The position numbers and the translations under genes are program-made. Positions 13,401 to 25,300 of a stretch of 64,000 nucleotides of DNA are shown one piece after another. The stretch's first letter is position 1, and each line of letters begins with the position of its first letter. A model generated the notes under the pieces. That model was not told the origin of the DNA, made no database searches, and was given only the letters and a program-made list of their open reading frames with translations. Origin of the DNA: Ditylenchus dipsaci (taxonomy: Eukaryota > Nematoda > Chromadorea > Rhabditida > Anguinidae); NCBI GenBank assembly GCA_004194705.1, contig SADC01000014.1, positions 1-64,000 on the forward strand, given 5' to 3'.

Positions 13401-14984
13401 CACTAGAAAGACGCCTGTAAGAGCGGTATATTCTGGTGCAGTTTTAAATGCTGAATCCGAATTTCTCAGCAGAATTGGCCAATCAGCCCTTAAATGGGGT
13501 TAAATTTGCGATTTTTTGAAACCGGATGTTTTGAACATTTTTTAAGCACAATTATTTTTTAATGAGCTGTAAAACGCAAGTCTTGTGGGTTATCTTAAAC
13601 AATCTTTATACCAAAATGTAGAGCAGGACAAGGGCTTTTAAATGACATATTACATGCCTATACTTCTCTTGCACTTGCTCGACTTGACCCAATAGCAATT
13701 AAATTAACCCAAATTTTGAAATTTCCGGACTTTTGCAAATCTGTGATCAAAACCCATCTTAAAAGCCCGTTAGCAAATTCTGAGACCAGATTCGAATTCT
13801 CCGGCTAAAACTGCCCTTAGGGTCACTTTTCTGCAAAGTTGGCGTACATAAAACGACTCTTTCGACACGAAAGAAATAAAATTAACGCTTGCTAAGTTAT
13901 TTGCTCAAAACCAAATTTTGCTTTTGACCACAGTATAATGTGTTTATGTTCACAGTAAAATGACAAAATAATTTCAATTTCATAGTAAACAATGCAATAC
14001 TATTTTCTGCGTTTCCTTGTAACATCGTTTGTGCATTTTGACACAATATTGGGCTGGACTGTTTGTGTTCGGCACATAGAGGCGCGGCGCACGATGTACA
14101 TGTATCCGTTCCATACTTACGGTTTCCTGGTGGACAGTCAGCGCATTTGCCACCTTGTTTTGCTGGAGCTTGACTTCTTGTAATTGGTTGTGTAGCTCTG
14201 CTATTGCGCAACTTTTTTGCGAGAAGGGTTTCTTTTGCTTGCATTCACAACACAGAATACGTTGAACCATATGATTTTGACACACATTTCTGTTGCAGTT
14301 CTATAAAACTAGTTTACGTTAAAAATAATAACATAAAAACATACCTCGCACGTGTTATGGCTGCTCACTTCGGACAGAATGTGAGCCAATAGAACACAAT
14401 ATACATATATATATAATATACATATACATATATACATATATACATATATACATATACATATACATATATACAATATACATAGGCTCACATTCTGTCCGAA
14501 GTGAGCAAGCCATAAACACGTGCGAGGTATGTTTTTATGTTATTATTTTTTCTTGCAGAAAAGTGACCCCTAAGGCAGTTTTAGCCGGAGAATTCGAATC
14601 TGGTCTCAGAATTTGCTAACGGGCCTTTTAAGATGGTTTTGATCACAGATTTGCAAAAGTCCGGAAATTTCAAAATTGGGTTAATTTAATTGCTATTGGG
14701 TCAAGTCGAGCAAGTGCAAGAGAAGTATAGGCATGTAATATGTCATTAAAAGCCCTTGTCCTGCTCTACATTTTGGTATAAAGATTGTTTAAGATAACCC
14801 ACAAGACTTGCGTTTTACAGCTCATTAAAAAATAATTGTGCTTAAAAAATGTTCAAAACATCCGGTTTCAAAAATCGCAAATTTAACCCATTTAAGGGCT
14901 GATTGGCCAATTCTGCTGAGAATTCGGATTCAGCATTTAAAACTGCACCAGAATATACCGCTCTTACAGGCCGTCTTTCTAGTG
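13401..14984. mobile_element. piggyBac-like remnant, internally inverted
   Basis: TTAA target duplications lie at 13397-13400 and 14985-14988. The ends are CACTAGAAAGACG and CGTCTTTCTAGTG, typical piggyBac-superfamily termini. Instead of short terminal repeats, about 430 bp at each end is inverted (13401-13840 versus 14560-14984), and an inner pair is also inverted (14325-14395 versus 14483-14560). The two halves look like two copies of the same transposon end joined head to head, with one arm missing about 480 bp. The centre (14397-14480) is an (ATATAC)n microsatellite. Confidence 0.85.
13897..14290 (-). pseudogene. piggyBac transposase C-terminal Cys-rich domain remnant
   Basis: The minus-strand frame contains GGKCADCPPGNRKYGTDTC followed by TSCAAPLCAEHKQSS, the C-x2-C ... 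C-x2-C-x4-C-x2-H spacing of the zinc-binding C-terminus of piggyBac transposases. Upstream, in another frame, is RILCCECKQKKPFSQK, so at least one frameshift separates the parts. The catalytic domain is absent. An acceptor-like TGCAACAG precedes the coding stretch. Confidence 0.7.
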
Positions 14985-14992
14985 TTAAAATT

Positions 14993-15895
14993 GGCTATAA
15001 AATATTGAATTTGGCCATAAGCTCTTGAATTCTGGTCGTAAACTCAATTTTTGGCCATAAACAATTGGTTTTTGGCCATAAAATTCTAGACTTTGGCAAT
15101 GAACTGGGGTTGGCTCTAGGTCAATTGGTCCACAGGTCAATTATTGGACATTTTTTTTTTCATCACCTCCAAATTCTGAATAACGACACTATTCAACCCA
15201 AAATCGTGTGCTGAACACGGTTTGTTAGGACCAAAGTGCTGTTTTGACAACACTCAACTCTCTCTTTAAGCTACTTCCACTTAAGGTAACTCTCTCTCTA
15301 AGGTACGGTTAGGGCGTCCCAGCCGTATCTTATAGGGAGAGAGTTGACTGTATCCAGAATCTCAATACCCTGGGTACCCACTCCGAGGTGGTCTACCCCA
15401 AATTTGGATGAATTTTTCTGAATGAGCGTCGTTGAATAGAACGGTTTGTAAAGAACAAAACTAGATTTCAACTTATCAACACTGAGAAACGCAGTTAGCC
15501 CTTCTTCAGATGAACGTCCAGCTGGACAGCTTGAGTACGACTGAAAATTTGGCGACAGAAACGAACATTTAATATTAGGACTTAGGGCATCGTTTTAAGC
15601 AAGAAAAAACTTTTTATTGCCTATTCAGTAAAATTCAACCAAATTGGTGTCGACCACCTAGGAGTGGGTACGATTGAACACGATTTTGTGTTGAATATTA
15701 CAGTTGTTCGACATTTAGAGGTGATAAAAAATATTGAGGAATAATTGACCTGTGGACCCGAGTTCATGGCCAAAGTCTAGAAGTTTATGGCCAAAAACCA
15801 ATAATTTATGGCCAAAATTAATAATTTATGGCTATTTTTAGTATTTTATGGCAATTCGAGTTTATGCCTAAATTAAATATTTTATGGCCACTTTT
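14993..15895. repeat. foldback, TTTGGCCATAAA units
   Basis: Six or seven TTTGGCCATAAA-like units on the left (14998-15100) are mirrored by TTTATGGCCAAAA units on the right (15780-15890). Inner arms GTCCACAGGTCAATTATT and AATAATTGACCTGTGGAC extend the hairpin. It sits directly beside the piggyBac remnant. Around 15235-15355 a pogo-type remnant (AGAGAGAGTTGACTGTA) is nested inside. Confidence 0.7.
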
Positions 15896-16855
15896 AAAAC
15901 AACCGCTGCGCGCAAAAACCATGGTCCTTTAAAAATCCCACAAATCCCGCCCGCAGAATTATTGATCAAAAATCCTGCAGCGGGATCCCGCCACACATGT
16001 GCTTTTCCGTCTCTTTTTTGTATATTAATACATACCTTGTGGGCAAAATAAACAGCGAGATGAAAAGCAGGCCATTCTCGTCTGAAGTTTTGAAATTAAA
16101 AACACCGCATTTGTTCATCGAAATTACGCGTGATTCCCGCCATCAATCCAAATACGGGTTTTTGTATCTGATTCTTGGAGAGCTGATCTAAAAAACATTT
16201 ATATTAAATTCTTTTACTGGAAAATGAGTGTGAAGTTACCTTTAATCCTAATAATTTTCTCCCCTCTCTGCTTGTGCCAATATCTTGAGTTGTGCTATTG
16301 AAGGGTAGTCTCTGACAGCTTGCTGAATAAAAGCTTCAAATTCGGATAGTCATGGTACCTGCAAAAGTCTTCTAGATAAAATGAATAATTGGAGTAGATA
16401 CCCTTGCTCAAAAATGTCTTGATCTATCTTTTTATAAATTTGTTTTTAAACTTGCTCGGCTCCTCCATTTTTTAATTCATATTTTTACATTTTCAAAAGC
16501 GAATTCGTTTTTTTCGACTAGAAATTGACCAGACATGAAACGCCGAAAAAATCAACCAAGTCAAAAACGAAAGAAAATTAAAAAATTTGAAATTTTTTTA
16601 ACTTTCTTAAAGAACATTACCATCCAACTGAATGTAAATTTAAAAAACCGTGTATTTTCAGTAAAATGGGCTCCATTTTTTTCTTTGTAAATTAATATAT
16701 GAATTTAATAAATTTATATTGGATGAACGGAAATCGGTCATAAGGTTATTTATTGCACATGTTGTCCTTTTGGTCAAATGAATTGCGTGTTTTCTCCAAT
16801 CGAAGCTCATGGGCTTCTACATTTTTACTCCCGAAATATTGAAATTTTCGGCGCT

Positions 16856-17366
16856 ACCGAGTATACCCCCCCCCCCCAAATGAAATTTTTTTAAAAGTGT
16901 TCCAAACACCCTATATCGACCTAAAATTGCCTCAGAAGCTCGAAAAAGGCATTATTTTTTGTTCTAGTCAACAAAAAATTGAGTTTTGGGACCACCCAAT
17001 ATACCTATTTTGACAATTTTGAAGGATTTAGGGCCATTATTAGGGTGGGAAAGGACCAAAAAAGGCCAATTTAGTGTGAAAAGGAAGATGTTGAACATAG
17101 TTTTGTCGACTGGGCCTACCGCATAAATAAACTCTGTATGCATACATTTTTCATGCATCAGAGTCGCTTTCGAGTCATTTGTGTCTAAGGATGTGGGTGT
17201 GCGCATTTCAACTCCAATCCACCAAGCCCTCTGCGCCCCCGAAGGGGCGCAGGGGCTTGGTTGGTTCCCGAGGCACTCCCGAGCAATTTTGAGTCGATAT
17301 AGGGTGTTAAAAAACACTTTAAAAAATTTCATTTGGGGGGGGGGGGTATACTCCGGTAGGGTCAAA
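16856..17366. repeat. foldback with shared hairpin core, outer-arm family B, copy 1
   Basis: The ends are CTACCGAGTATA plus a C-run at 16856 and a G-run plus TATACTCCGGTAG at 17341-17362. The core (about 17085-17275) has TGTCTAAGGATGTGGGTGTG and a GCGCCCCCGAAGGGGCGC tip. Frames such as 16964-17449 are palindrome by-products. Confidence 0.75.
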
Positions 17367-17456
17367 TTTTCAATCGAAATTAGCCTTAACTCTGAAATCT
17401 TAGTCAAAATGTAAGAGGGTGGGCTTCTATTAAAGAAATACGGTGACAAGGGCTAC

Positions 17457-17578
17457 CAGAGGCGTAGCCACAAATTTCTGACGGAGGGGACACCAGGCTA
17501 TTTTTAGGCCATTTTATCTACGCCGTTTTTAAAAAAATCTGAAGGGGGACACGCCCTGCCCCACTTGCTACGCCACTG
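17457..17578. mobile_element. hAT-type MITE (CAGAGGCGTAGC), copy 1
   Basis: The left end is CAGAGGCGTAGCCAC and the right end GCTACGCCACTG. The flanking octamers AGGGCTAC and AAGGCTAC match at 7 of 8 positions, which fits an 8-bp hAT target duplication. It contains no coding region. Confidence 0.7.
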
Positions 17579-18115
17579 AAGGCTACACTTTATCTTCAAA
17601 AAAAAATTTACTCACCTAGTAAAGTCAAAGTCAATTGCATGGGTTGGCAGGCATAAAAGTGAAATAAGGCAAATAAGCCCAAATAATAGACTTTCTTAAA
17701 AAGCAATGCAAAAATTTAAAATACTAATCGATTAACTTTTACTTTGCGCTCAAAAATCTGAGATTCGGCAAAACACAACCAGTTTCCAGTGTTAACCCAA
17801 GCGGTCTACAACCTAGAGGCTTCCTTCTTCCATCGCCTAAAGCCTAAACAGATAAAGAAAGTATTAAATAATAATTTCTTTCCTTCTATTCCATAAAACA
17901 TATTATAAACGCCTATGGAACAACTTAAAATAAAGACACTGTCAAGGAGTTCTTATCCTTCTGCTCGGCTGCCTCTGCTACCAACCCACTCATCAAAATG
18001 TTGCAAGGGAAGGAGAAAACTGAAACGGATGAAAAAGAGTTTTTGCCTGTAAACAGGTGATTTTTTAAAATTTATAAGTAACTTTTAGGTCAAAAAATGA
18101 CGTATGTATAGTCAG

Positions 18116-18280
18116 CAGAGGCGTAGCCAGAAAAATCCGATGGGGAGGGCTGCTAAAGCCACCGAGAGGTCATTTTCCCAACACCGTTTTCGAGTTTTAT
18201 AGTGTTTTTAATTAACAATTTTTTTCGAAAAATCTGACGGGAGCTATAGCGCCCTCAGCCCCCTCCTGGCTACGCCCATG
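18116..18280. mobile_element. hAT-type MITE (CAGAGGCGTAGC), copy 2
   Basis: The left end is CAGAGGCGTAGCCAG and the right end CTGGCTACGCCCATG. The flanks are a perfect 8-bp duplication, ATAGTCAG (18108-18115 and 18281-18288). The regions 17580-18100 and 18290-18950 hold no recognisable gene. Confidence 0.82.
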
Positions 18281-18959
18281 ATAGTCAGCATCACTTTTTT
18301 TTAAATGGAGTCGAATTTTTCGAAGGTTGAAAAATACAAAAATAAAAAATACGACATGTGTATTTTTTCCGATGTCCGCTAGTGGCTGAAAAATTTCCAT
18401 GAATCTGAATCAAAAAGTAGACTATTAAAAAGATTCTTGGCTGCTGAGATATGACCTAAAAAAGGATAGTCTTCATTTGAAACCTTGGCATTCCAATTTG
18501 GCATACAATTAGTCTTGTTTGTCCCTTTTCATCCCTCATCGCCAGTGCAAATTAAGGCAAAGACAGCAACTTTTCAAAATCTTTTTTTTTCACTCGTTTC
18601 ATGCCAAATTTGATATTTATGACCTTATCCTACTTTTAAAAACTAGGCAGAAAAATTTCGTCGGATCAGGTAGAACGCTTATGGAAAATAGTCAGAGAGA
18701 AAGAAATTAATGGTCCCCGCCTTAATTGCAGTGTAACGCGTTGATGTGTTCATAAAAATCAGTAATGCAACGAGAAATTAAGATTCACGGCTATCACATA
18801 GTTTGAAAATTACCTTCTCAATTTGACTGACTTGCTCTATCTATAGTTTTATCTTTTTGGGTACAATTCAAGATGTTGAAATAAATAATACCTGAATAGA
18901 AACTGGACTCACAGGGTTACTTGATTGCGTAATCATTTTTCAAAAGTGCAAAAAACTTA

Positions 18960-19760
18960 AAGGACCATGGTTTTTAAAGAGAAGTGTCCCCCGTCAATTC
19001 AAATTTTGCACATGCCACTGCGCGCGAAAACCATGGTCTTTTAAAGGAGGACAGACTTAGAGGGGTATTTTGACTAGAAAATGGGATTTTTCAAAGCTCA
19101 GTTAATTTTATTTTCTTTTTAACCTCTAATTTTTTTGCGTCAGACGAAATTACCGCGAATCCACCCGACGAAAAACAGATCAACGTTTTTTCGTAAAAAT
19201 TTGCCTTGATCTTTACCTTGATCCGATTCAGGTGTGTCTGGTAGTTTTCGGAACTGTTTCAGAACTTACGTTTTTATCGGTACTCTAGTTGACACGATTA
19301 TACACAAGTTCATACTTTAAGTGACGCTAGAAAGCATGGCTTCATTTTAAGAGAAAGATTTGATATGACTAGCCTGTAAGATTTCTAAAAAAAACAAAAG
19401 TTATGAAAAATTATGAAAATTTCTAAATCCTGAACACTTTTTGAAAATTTTAATTTTTTTTGGAAAACTTGTGTCATGTCCGCTAGAGTACCGATAAAAA
19501 CGTAATTTCTGAAACAGTTCGAAACCTAACAGGACGCACCTGAATTGGACCAGGGCAAATTTTTTGAAAAAAAAATTATTTCGAAATTGTGATCTGATTT
19601 ATTTTTTGTCGGGTGGATTCCTGGTAATATCAATTGGTGTGAAAAAATTAAGGGGTTCAAAATAAAAGTTAAATTGACTTAAGCTTGCAAAATTCCATTT
19701 TCTAGTCAAAATACCACCCCCCCTAAAGTCTGTCCTCCTTTAAGATTGGGATCAGGAAAA
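18960..19760. repeat. foldback with AAAGGAGGACAGACTT ends
   Basis: The left arm starts AAAGGAGGACAGACTTAGAG at 19043. The right arm ends AAGTCTGTCCTCCTTT at 19727-19742. Inner arms such as CTAGAAAATGGGATTTT are mirrored by AAATTCCATTTTCTAG. A GGACCATGGTTTTT word at 18961 is shared with the element at 1984-3676. Confidence 0.65.
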
Positions 19761-20087
19761 TCCGGACTAAATTTAAATTTTTTGTCTCGTGAGTAATTAA
19801 AAAATACTGTCAAGTTTGAATTTTAAAACCCGTTTATAGCAAACCGAGCACGCCAAGCACAATTTTTGTCCAAAATTAGGTGTTGTCTGTTGCAAAAATG
19901 TCTGTATAGGCGCTGATAAGCGCCTTCTGACCCTTGCTTTAAAATGTTGGAATAAAGACTGTGCAGCTCGCAATTAAATCTTTTTTATTTCTATAATGAC
20001 TGTAACTAAAGTCATTATTATGTAAGACCAGTTTAAATTGTTTCCTGTAAATTCTATTGCACAAAAATAACCAAGGGCAGTTTAGAG

Positions 20088-22344
20088 TTATTTAATTTTT
20101 TCCCAACTCAAGTAAAAAAGCATAAAAATAGTATATAAGTTTTTTGCATCAAACAGAAGTTGTTTTCCTTGCAATTCCTGCTCTCTGAGAATAGCTGTGT
20201 TTTGCAGTGGTTGCACTGGCAGAACCGTGGAGACAACCATTGAGCGTTCAGGCTCGAAAACCAGTCTGCACATCATTAAATGAGAGAGTTAATATATGTT
20301 ACACACATAAAACACTAGTTTAATTGACTTACGTTTCGGGATATTTCCTGGCAATGAACTCTCTTTGACGCTGTCTGCCATGTATTATGAACATACCAAA
20401 GATCATGCAAATGGCTAATACTATGGCCACTGTGCTCAAAATACCAGTCATCCACTAAACAAATGGAATTGGATAAATTGCAAATTATCAAGACAAACGG
20501 CTGTTTTTGGCAACAACTCATAATTTTCGCACTTTTTTTATTCGGACGATTGGATTTTTCACTTTTGTTTACATATTTAGCAAATTAAAGTTGGCAGTCA
20601 CATTTGCCTATTGTTTTTTTCAACCTTGTAAGAGAAGCATATAAAGCAGACAGAACATTTTACGATTTTTAACAATTACAGTCAAGTCTTAATAAAGAAC
20701 CACTCTCAGTAAACGGCGATCTCGGGCGAAATTCGGTGATATGTAAATTTCTTCAAAACGACTCAAAACGCGACGAAACTAGGATTCTCAGGGTTGGCGA
20801 ATTATCGATTAACATTTTCACTGTTTGATAAACTAAAAGAACCGGCGAGAGTCAGCTTTCGAATAAGCCATGGCTGGCCAAAAAGGCACTGAATTTTTGT
20901 AAGAAGAAAGGCGTTTGGTGGTTTTTTTGGTTTTTTGAAATTCGCATCAATTTTAGCATCCTGCTTTTTTAAAGATTCTTTTATTTTTGCCTTAGACGAA
21001 GGGGGAGACATTTGCAGCTACTTTTTTAAATTGGATTCTGCTTTTATTTTCACGGTATGTGACATTTTGATGCCGCCCGTTTTGATGCGCCATTTTGATG
21101 CCGGCCGTTTTTATGACGCACCATATTCATCCTGTTCATAAGAAATAAGTTTTTTTTTGTCTTCTTCCTCTTCCAAATGTCTAACAATTTGGATCTTTGA
21201 GTTTATTTTCAACACGAATTCAATTATAAATCAATGAAAAGTAAATGAATTAAATGAACTAATTATAAATTAACTAATTATAATCCTGGCCTGAGCTTTC
21301 CTACCTTTTTTTTCTACCTCCCCTTTTCTACCTACCTTTTTCTACCTACCCTAAGGATAACTGGTTCTTTAAAAAAAATTTTACTATCCTGTGACTAGTC
21401 CAGAAAAAATGCTTGCCATTCTCGGGTTGAACCTGCAACCTATCAGGTGATCAATATATCTGGGGATCAATTGCCTGGTGATTAATCTACTAGAGTCTTA
21501 TAAACTCTCCGTTATGGCCAAAGGCGAGCAAAAATATTATTTCTTTTGAACAGGATAAATTTATGCGGCATCAAAACGGCCGCGGCATCAAAATGGGCGT
21601 GTCCGTATTTTTACGTCCACTATACATTATGATGGTCTAATTATGCTGATTTCTCTTTTTTATGCCTCAAGCCTTATCTTAAACCTTAAAAGCTCTCCCG
21701 ACCTTTAGGAGATAGCGAAAAAGCTAAAAATCACAGTAGAAATTAATGTCAAAAAGTAGCCGTAAATGTCTCGCCCCTTTAAGACTGACTCAAAAACGCG
21801 AAAAATAAATTTGAAATGTCCTTTTTATTTTACTTTTTGTAAAATCTCACCTTGAGAGCATATTCTTCAGAACGCTCTCTACACCAAACCCACCAGCCCG
21901 GCGACCAAGAACCATTAACACAAGTTCTTTGTTGGTCGCCGTGTAGAAAATAATCGGGTTTGCAGGTGAAAGTCACCTATAAAGCTTTCCTATAAAACAT
22001 TTTCAACAAAAACCACATGTCAAAAGTCCTACAGTGACTCCATGCAAATAGTTATTGCCAGGTGGGTGTTTTAGCACACCTCGGTTTTTCATCAATGGAC
22101 CACAGCTGACCACTGAACAAAATCAAATAAAAAACCAGTAAAATAAAGGCATTTCTATATTTAAAAGGTACAGTTGTGTTCCCTCTTTCTTTGAGGCCTT
22201 CTAATTTTTTCTCATAGTCCAGTGTTTCCAAGCGATCTCCCTTCTGCCTGAATGCTTTTGCTGTAAAAAGTACTTTTTGTATTTTAATTATTAACCCGTC
22301 ACAAGGTAGTCAAATTCACAAGAGGGGACTCCTTGACAGGATAC
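20088..22344 (-). CDS. mesh-like gene: sushi domain, transmembrane helix and tail
   Basis: Exons are at 22296-22344 ([14 protein letters not shown]), 22172-22260 ([19 protein letters not shown]), 22033-22112 ([23 protein letters not shown]), 21851-21976 ([32 protein letters not shown]), 20337-20456 ([38 protein letters not shown]) and the last exon up to about 20271 ([19 protein letters not shown] ... stop at 20088). The four sushi cysteines and the final W are present. The helix is about 22 residues with a basic stop-transfer. Junctions joining the sushi, TM and tail exons are in phase. An AAATAAA (minus strand) near 19988 could serve as poly(A) signal. Confidence 0.85.
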
Positions 22345-25300
22345 CTGAACAATTTGAAAAATTCTTAACAACTGTTGAAATTTTGTTGAGCATGACATGA
22401 AAAGCAAACTACGGTGCGTGAAATTTTCGCTCAAAATATAAAAACCAGGATAGTTTTACATTTTATTTTGATTTTTGAGTCATGTAGCCAGGTGGCTGCT
22501 CTTTTCGGTGATGGCGACTACATTGGTGACGACTGCGGATTTTGAATTATATTTTAACTGGATAAAAGTCTTGAATTAGCAGCCAATGGACGCTTGCCAC
22601 ATCCCCTGATATATTAACACCAGCTCGAAAGAGATGGCCAGCGTATGTGGAATCTTCCAGTGGAATCTTCTTATAAATTTCCATAGGGTTGTAAAGCATC
22701 TTGCACAATAAAGAACTGATGTCGAAGCTGGGGATTGAGAATTTACCACTATTGCGGAACTGGTGGCTGGCACTCTACATAAAAATTGGCTAATAACCAC
22801 TTTCTTCACAAAAAACCCGGTTCCATCGCGGCAAAAACCAAATTGTGACAATTTTTTGAAAAATTTCGGTGTTTATTGTGACACAGTGGGCAGGTATTCA
22901 GACCCCGGATCATGGATGAGGATCAAGGATAATCGTTAATCTCTGATCCGTATTCAGCAATCAGATAAGGATCAAGAATAATCCTTGATCCTGATCCGGG
23001 TCTGAATACCTTCCTGCATGCGTGAACGAGCAATTAGCCTATCAAAACACTCACCCTGACTTCCTCTCGATTGAAAACAAATGACTCAAAAATAGTATAG
23101 TTAGTGTTTCTCCAAGGATCAAATATAGGCATATAGCGTGGATCAGCAAATCTTAAGACGAAAATATTTATATTTAAAGGAAAGCACACGACCAATTCAG
23201 TGGATCATAAATAGGCTTGTGCTCTGTTTGGAAAAGTTTAGATAGGTGAAGATTTCTTTCAAGTCGCCCTACAATTATTTTAGCTGATTAGAGTTAAATT
23301 TAGACGGTCAGCATACATTTTTCACCAAAGTTGTAATAGACTGATTTTGCGTCATTTTCCTGCAAAAATTTTAAAAAATTTACTTAACTTTAGATATTTT
23401 TTGAACTTAAAATCAAGATTTTGATAGATTTACTTTTCGCCAGCTTTGTACTTAATGAGTACTACTCATTTGATAAAAAATGAGCTATAAAATGTTTGGG
23501 GCCCAAATGTTTCAGATTGAAATATTTTTGAAAATTTTCAAAAATTGTGGGTTTCAGAGCAGAGAATTGACTGTCGTGACTGTTTGGCTTATTTTCATTA
23601 TTATTACAGCTATAGTACTGCGTAGCACGCAAGCGGTTATCCGACTTATGTGGATACCGTGTACTCGAATATATATGGGAATCATTCGGACCGTATACCG
23701 CGGTGCCCGGGAACCGGGTCTGGAAGCAGTTTGCTAGTTGGATATCCCTCTGGTTCACATATCCTTACACGCTGGTTTTGGAAGAAATCATCTGGACTAT
23801 ATATCCGAGTCTGCGTACCAAACTAGCAGCCTCTGTGCCACCATTTTAAATATATTTTTACAAAGTAAGCAATTAATTAAACGGATTAATCCTTAATTTG
23901 ACAGAGTAAAACACTTCAAACTAATTTTTTTAGTTATAGCATGCAAAACCGAAAACTAACTGTTTGTGGATAATTTGTCTGTAGTGTAACACAGCTATAA
24001 TTAATCTCGTAAAAGCATAATTTATCAAAACTAAAGTGAGTGTTTACTCTGGAGTGGTCAATTCATCCTGTAGTCATCATTGTAAGTGCCCAACAAACCT
24101 AAGGTTCTATAGTGTGTTCCACACCTTCCAAACAATGAATTCGACTCCAAGCCATCTGCACGATCATAAAACTGCGGAAATTGAGTGGTTGTTGGAAAAG
24201 AAATATATTCCAAGCAGATGAGTCAAAAATTGGCTGATTTAGCTCCCGCTAAAAATTGGAGAATTTTCAATTCAAATGCATTCAGCTGAATACTCACAAC
24301 ACTAATTTCTTTGTAATCTTCAGGTAGAGCGACTATAATGTTGAGTATTCCGCGTGACTCCTGAATGCGAATACCCACACCGGTAGTGAACATGATGTCT
24401 ATCTCAGACTGATTCATATTTCTGCAAGTGGTAAGAATAATTATTAAAGTGGTTTTGCAGTCTTCTCATGTGTAGTATAAATTTGAAGCCATCTCTAACA
24501 TGAGCTGACCAACCCTTGCCTAAGCCTAAAAATCACAAAAAAAAACAATAGTGGACTGAGGCAAAAAAAACCTTATTTTGGGGATAAGGCCAACACATTC
24601 ATATTTCGTAATATATTAGGATGGGTTTTGGTTCTTATCCTTTATCGGTACCACCTTTTAACCACATCCATGATTATTCGGCACACCTACATTCTGGCAC
24701 AAATTATTCTGGAAAAAGGGATTCTGGCACAAACTCATTCTGGCAATAATTCACATGGGCAAAAAATTATCTTGGCATGAATTGTTTTGAAACAAATTGT
24801 TATTGGCTAAAATTGTTCTGAAACAAACAGTTCTGGGAATAACTGATTGTGTTCTTCATAATTAATCACGCCCATGGATAGTTAAGATTCTTGTCGTCAA
24901 GATGTTTGTGAAGATGGAGAAGGTGATACAAAGTAAAAGTACTGTATTCTCTCTAATAGATGCTGATGTTCGAAATCGTGTTTGTGACATTGCGTTTTTG
25001 ACCCACTTTTTGAAACTTTTCTGAATATTTTCAAACCATTTTGAATTTAGGGGGGGGGCGTCTATTAGAGAGAATACGGTATTTGCTTAACACTGTGTTA
25101 AAAAGATGGTGCCGATAAAGAATAAGAACCTGGGGTTTTTTGCTTTGTTCCCAAAATAGTTTTTTGCAACTTTCACAGTCTAACATCGCTAAACGACCAC
25201 TTTTAGAGCACACCAAATTAAGCTGATTGGCTGGAGTGACCACTTATGAAAGACTATCGAGTGCAAAACCAAACAAGCTTATTAACCTCAAAGGGTACGT

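Noticed and set aside
14397..14480. Replication origin or promoter in the AT repeat
   Set aside because: It is a plain (ATATAC)n microsatellite at the centre of the piggyBac remnant.
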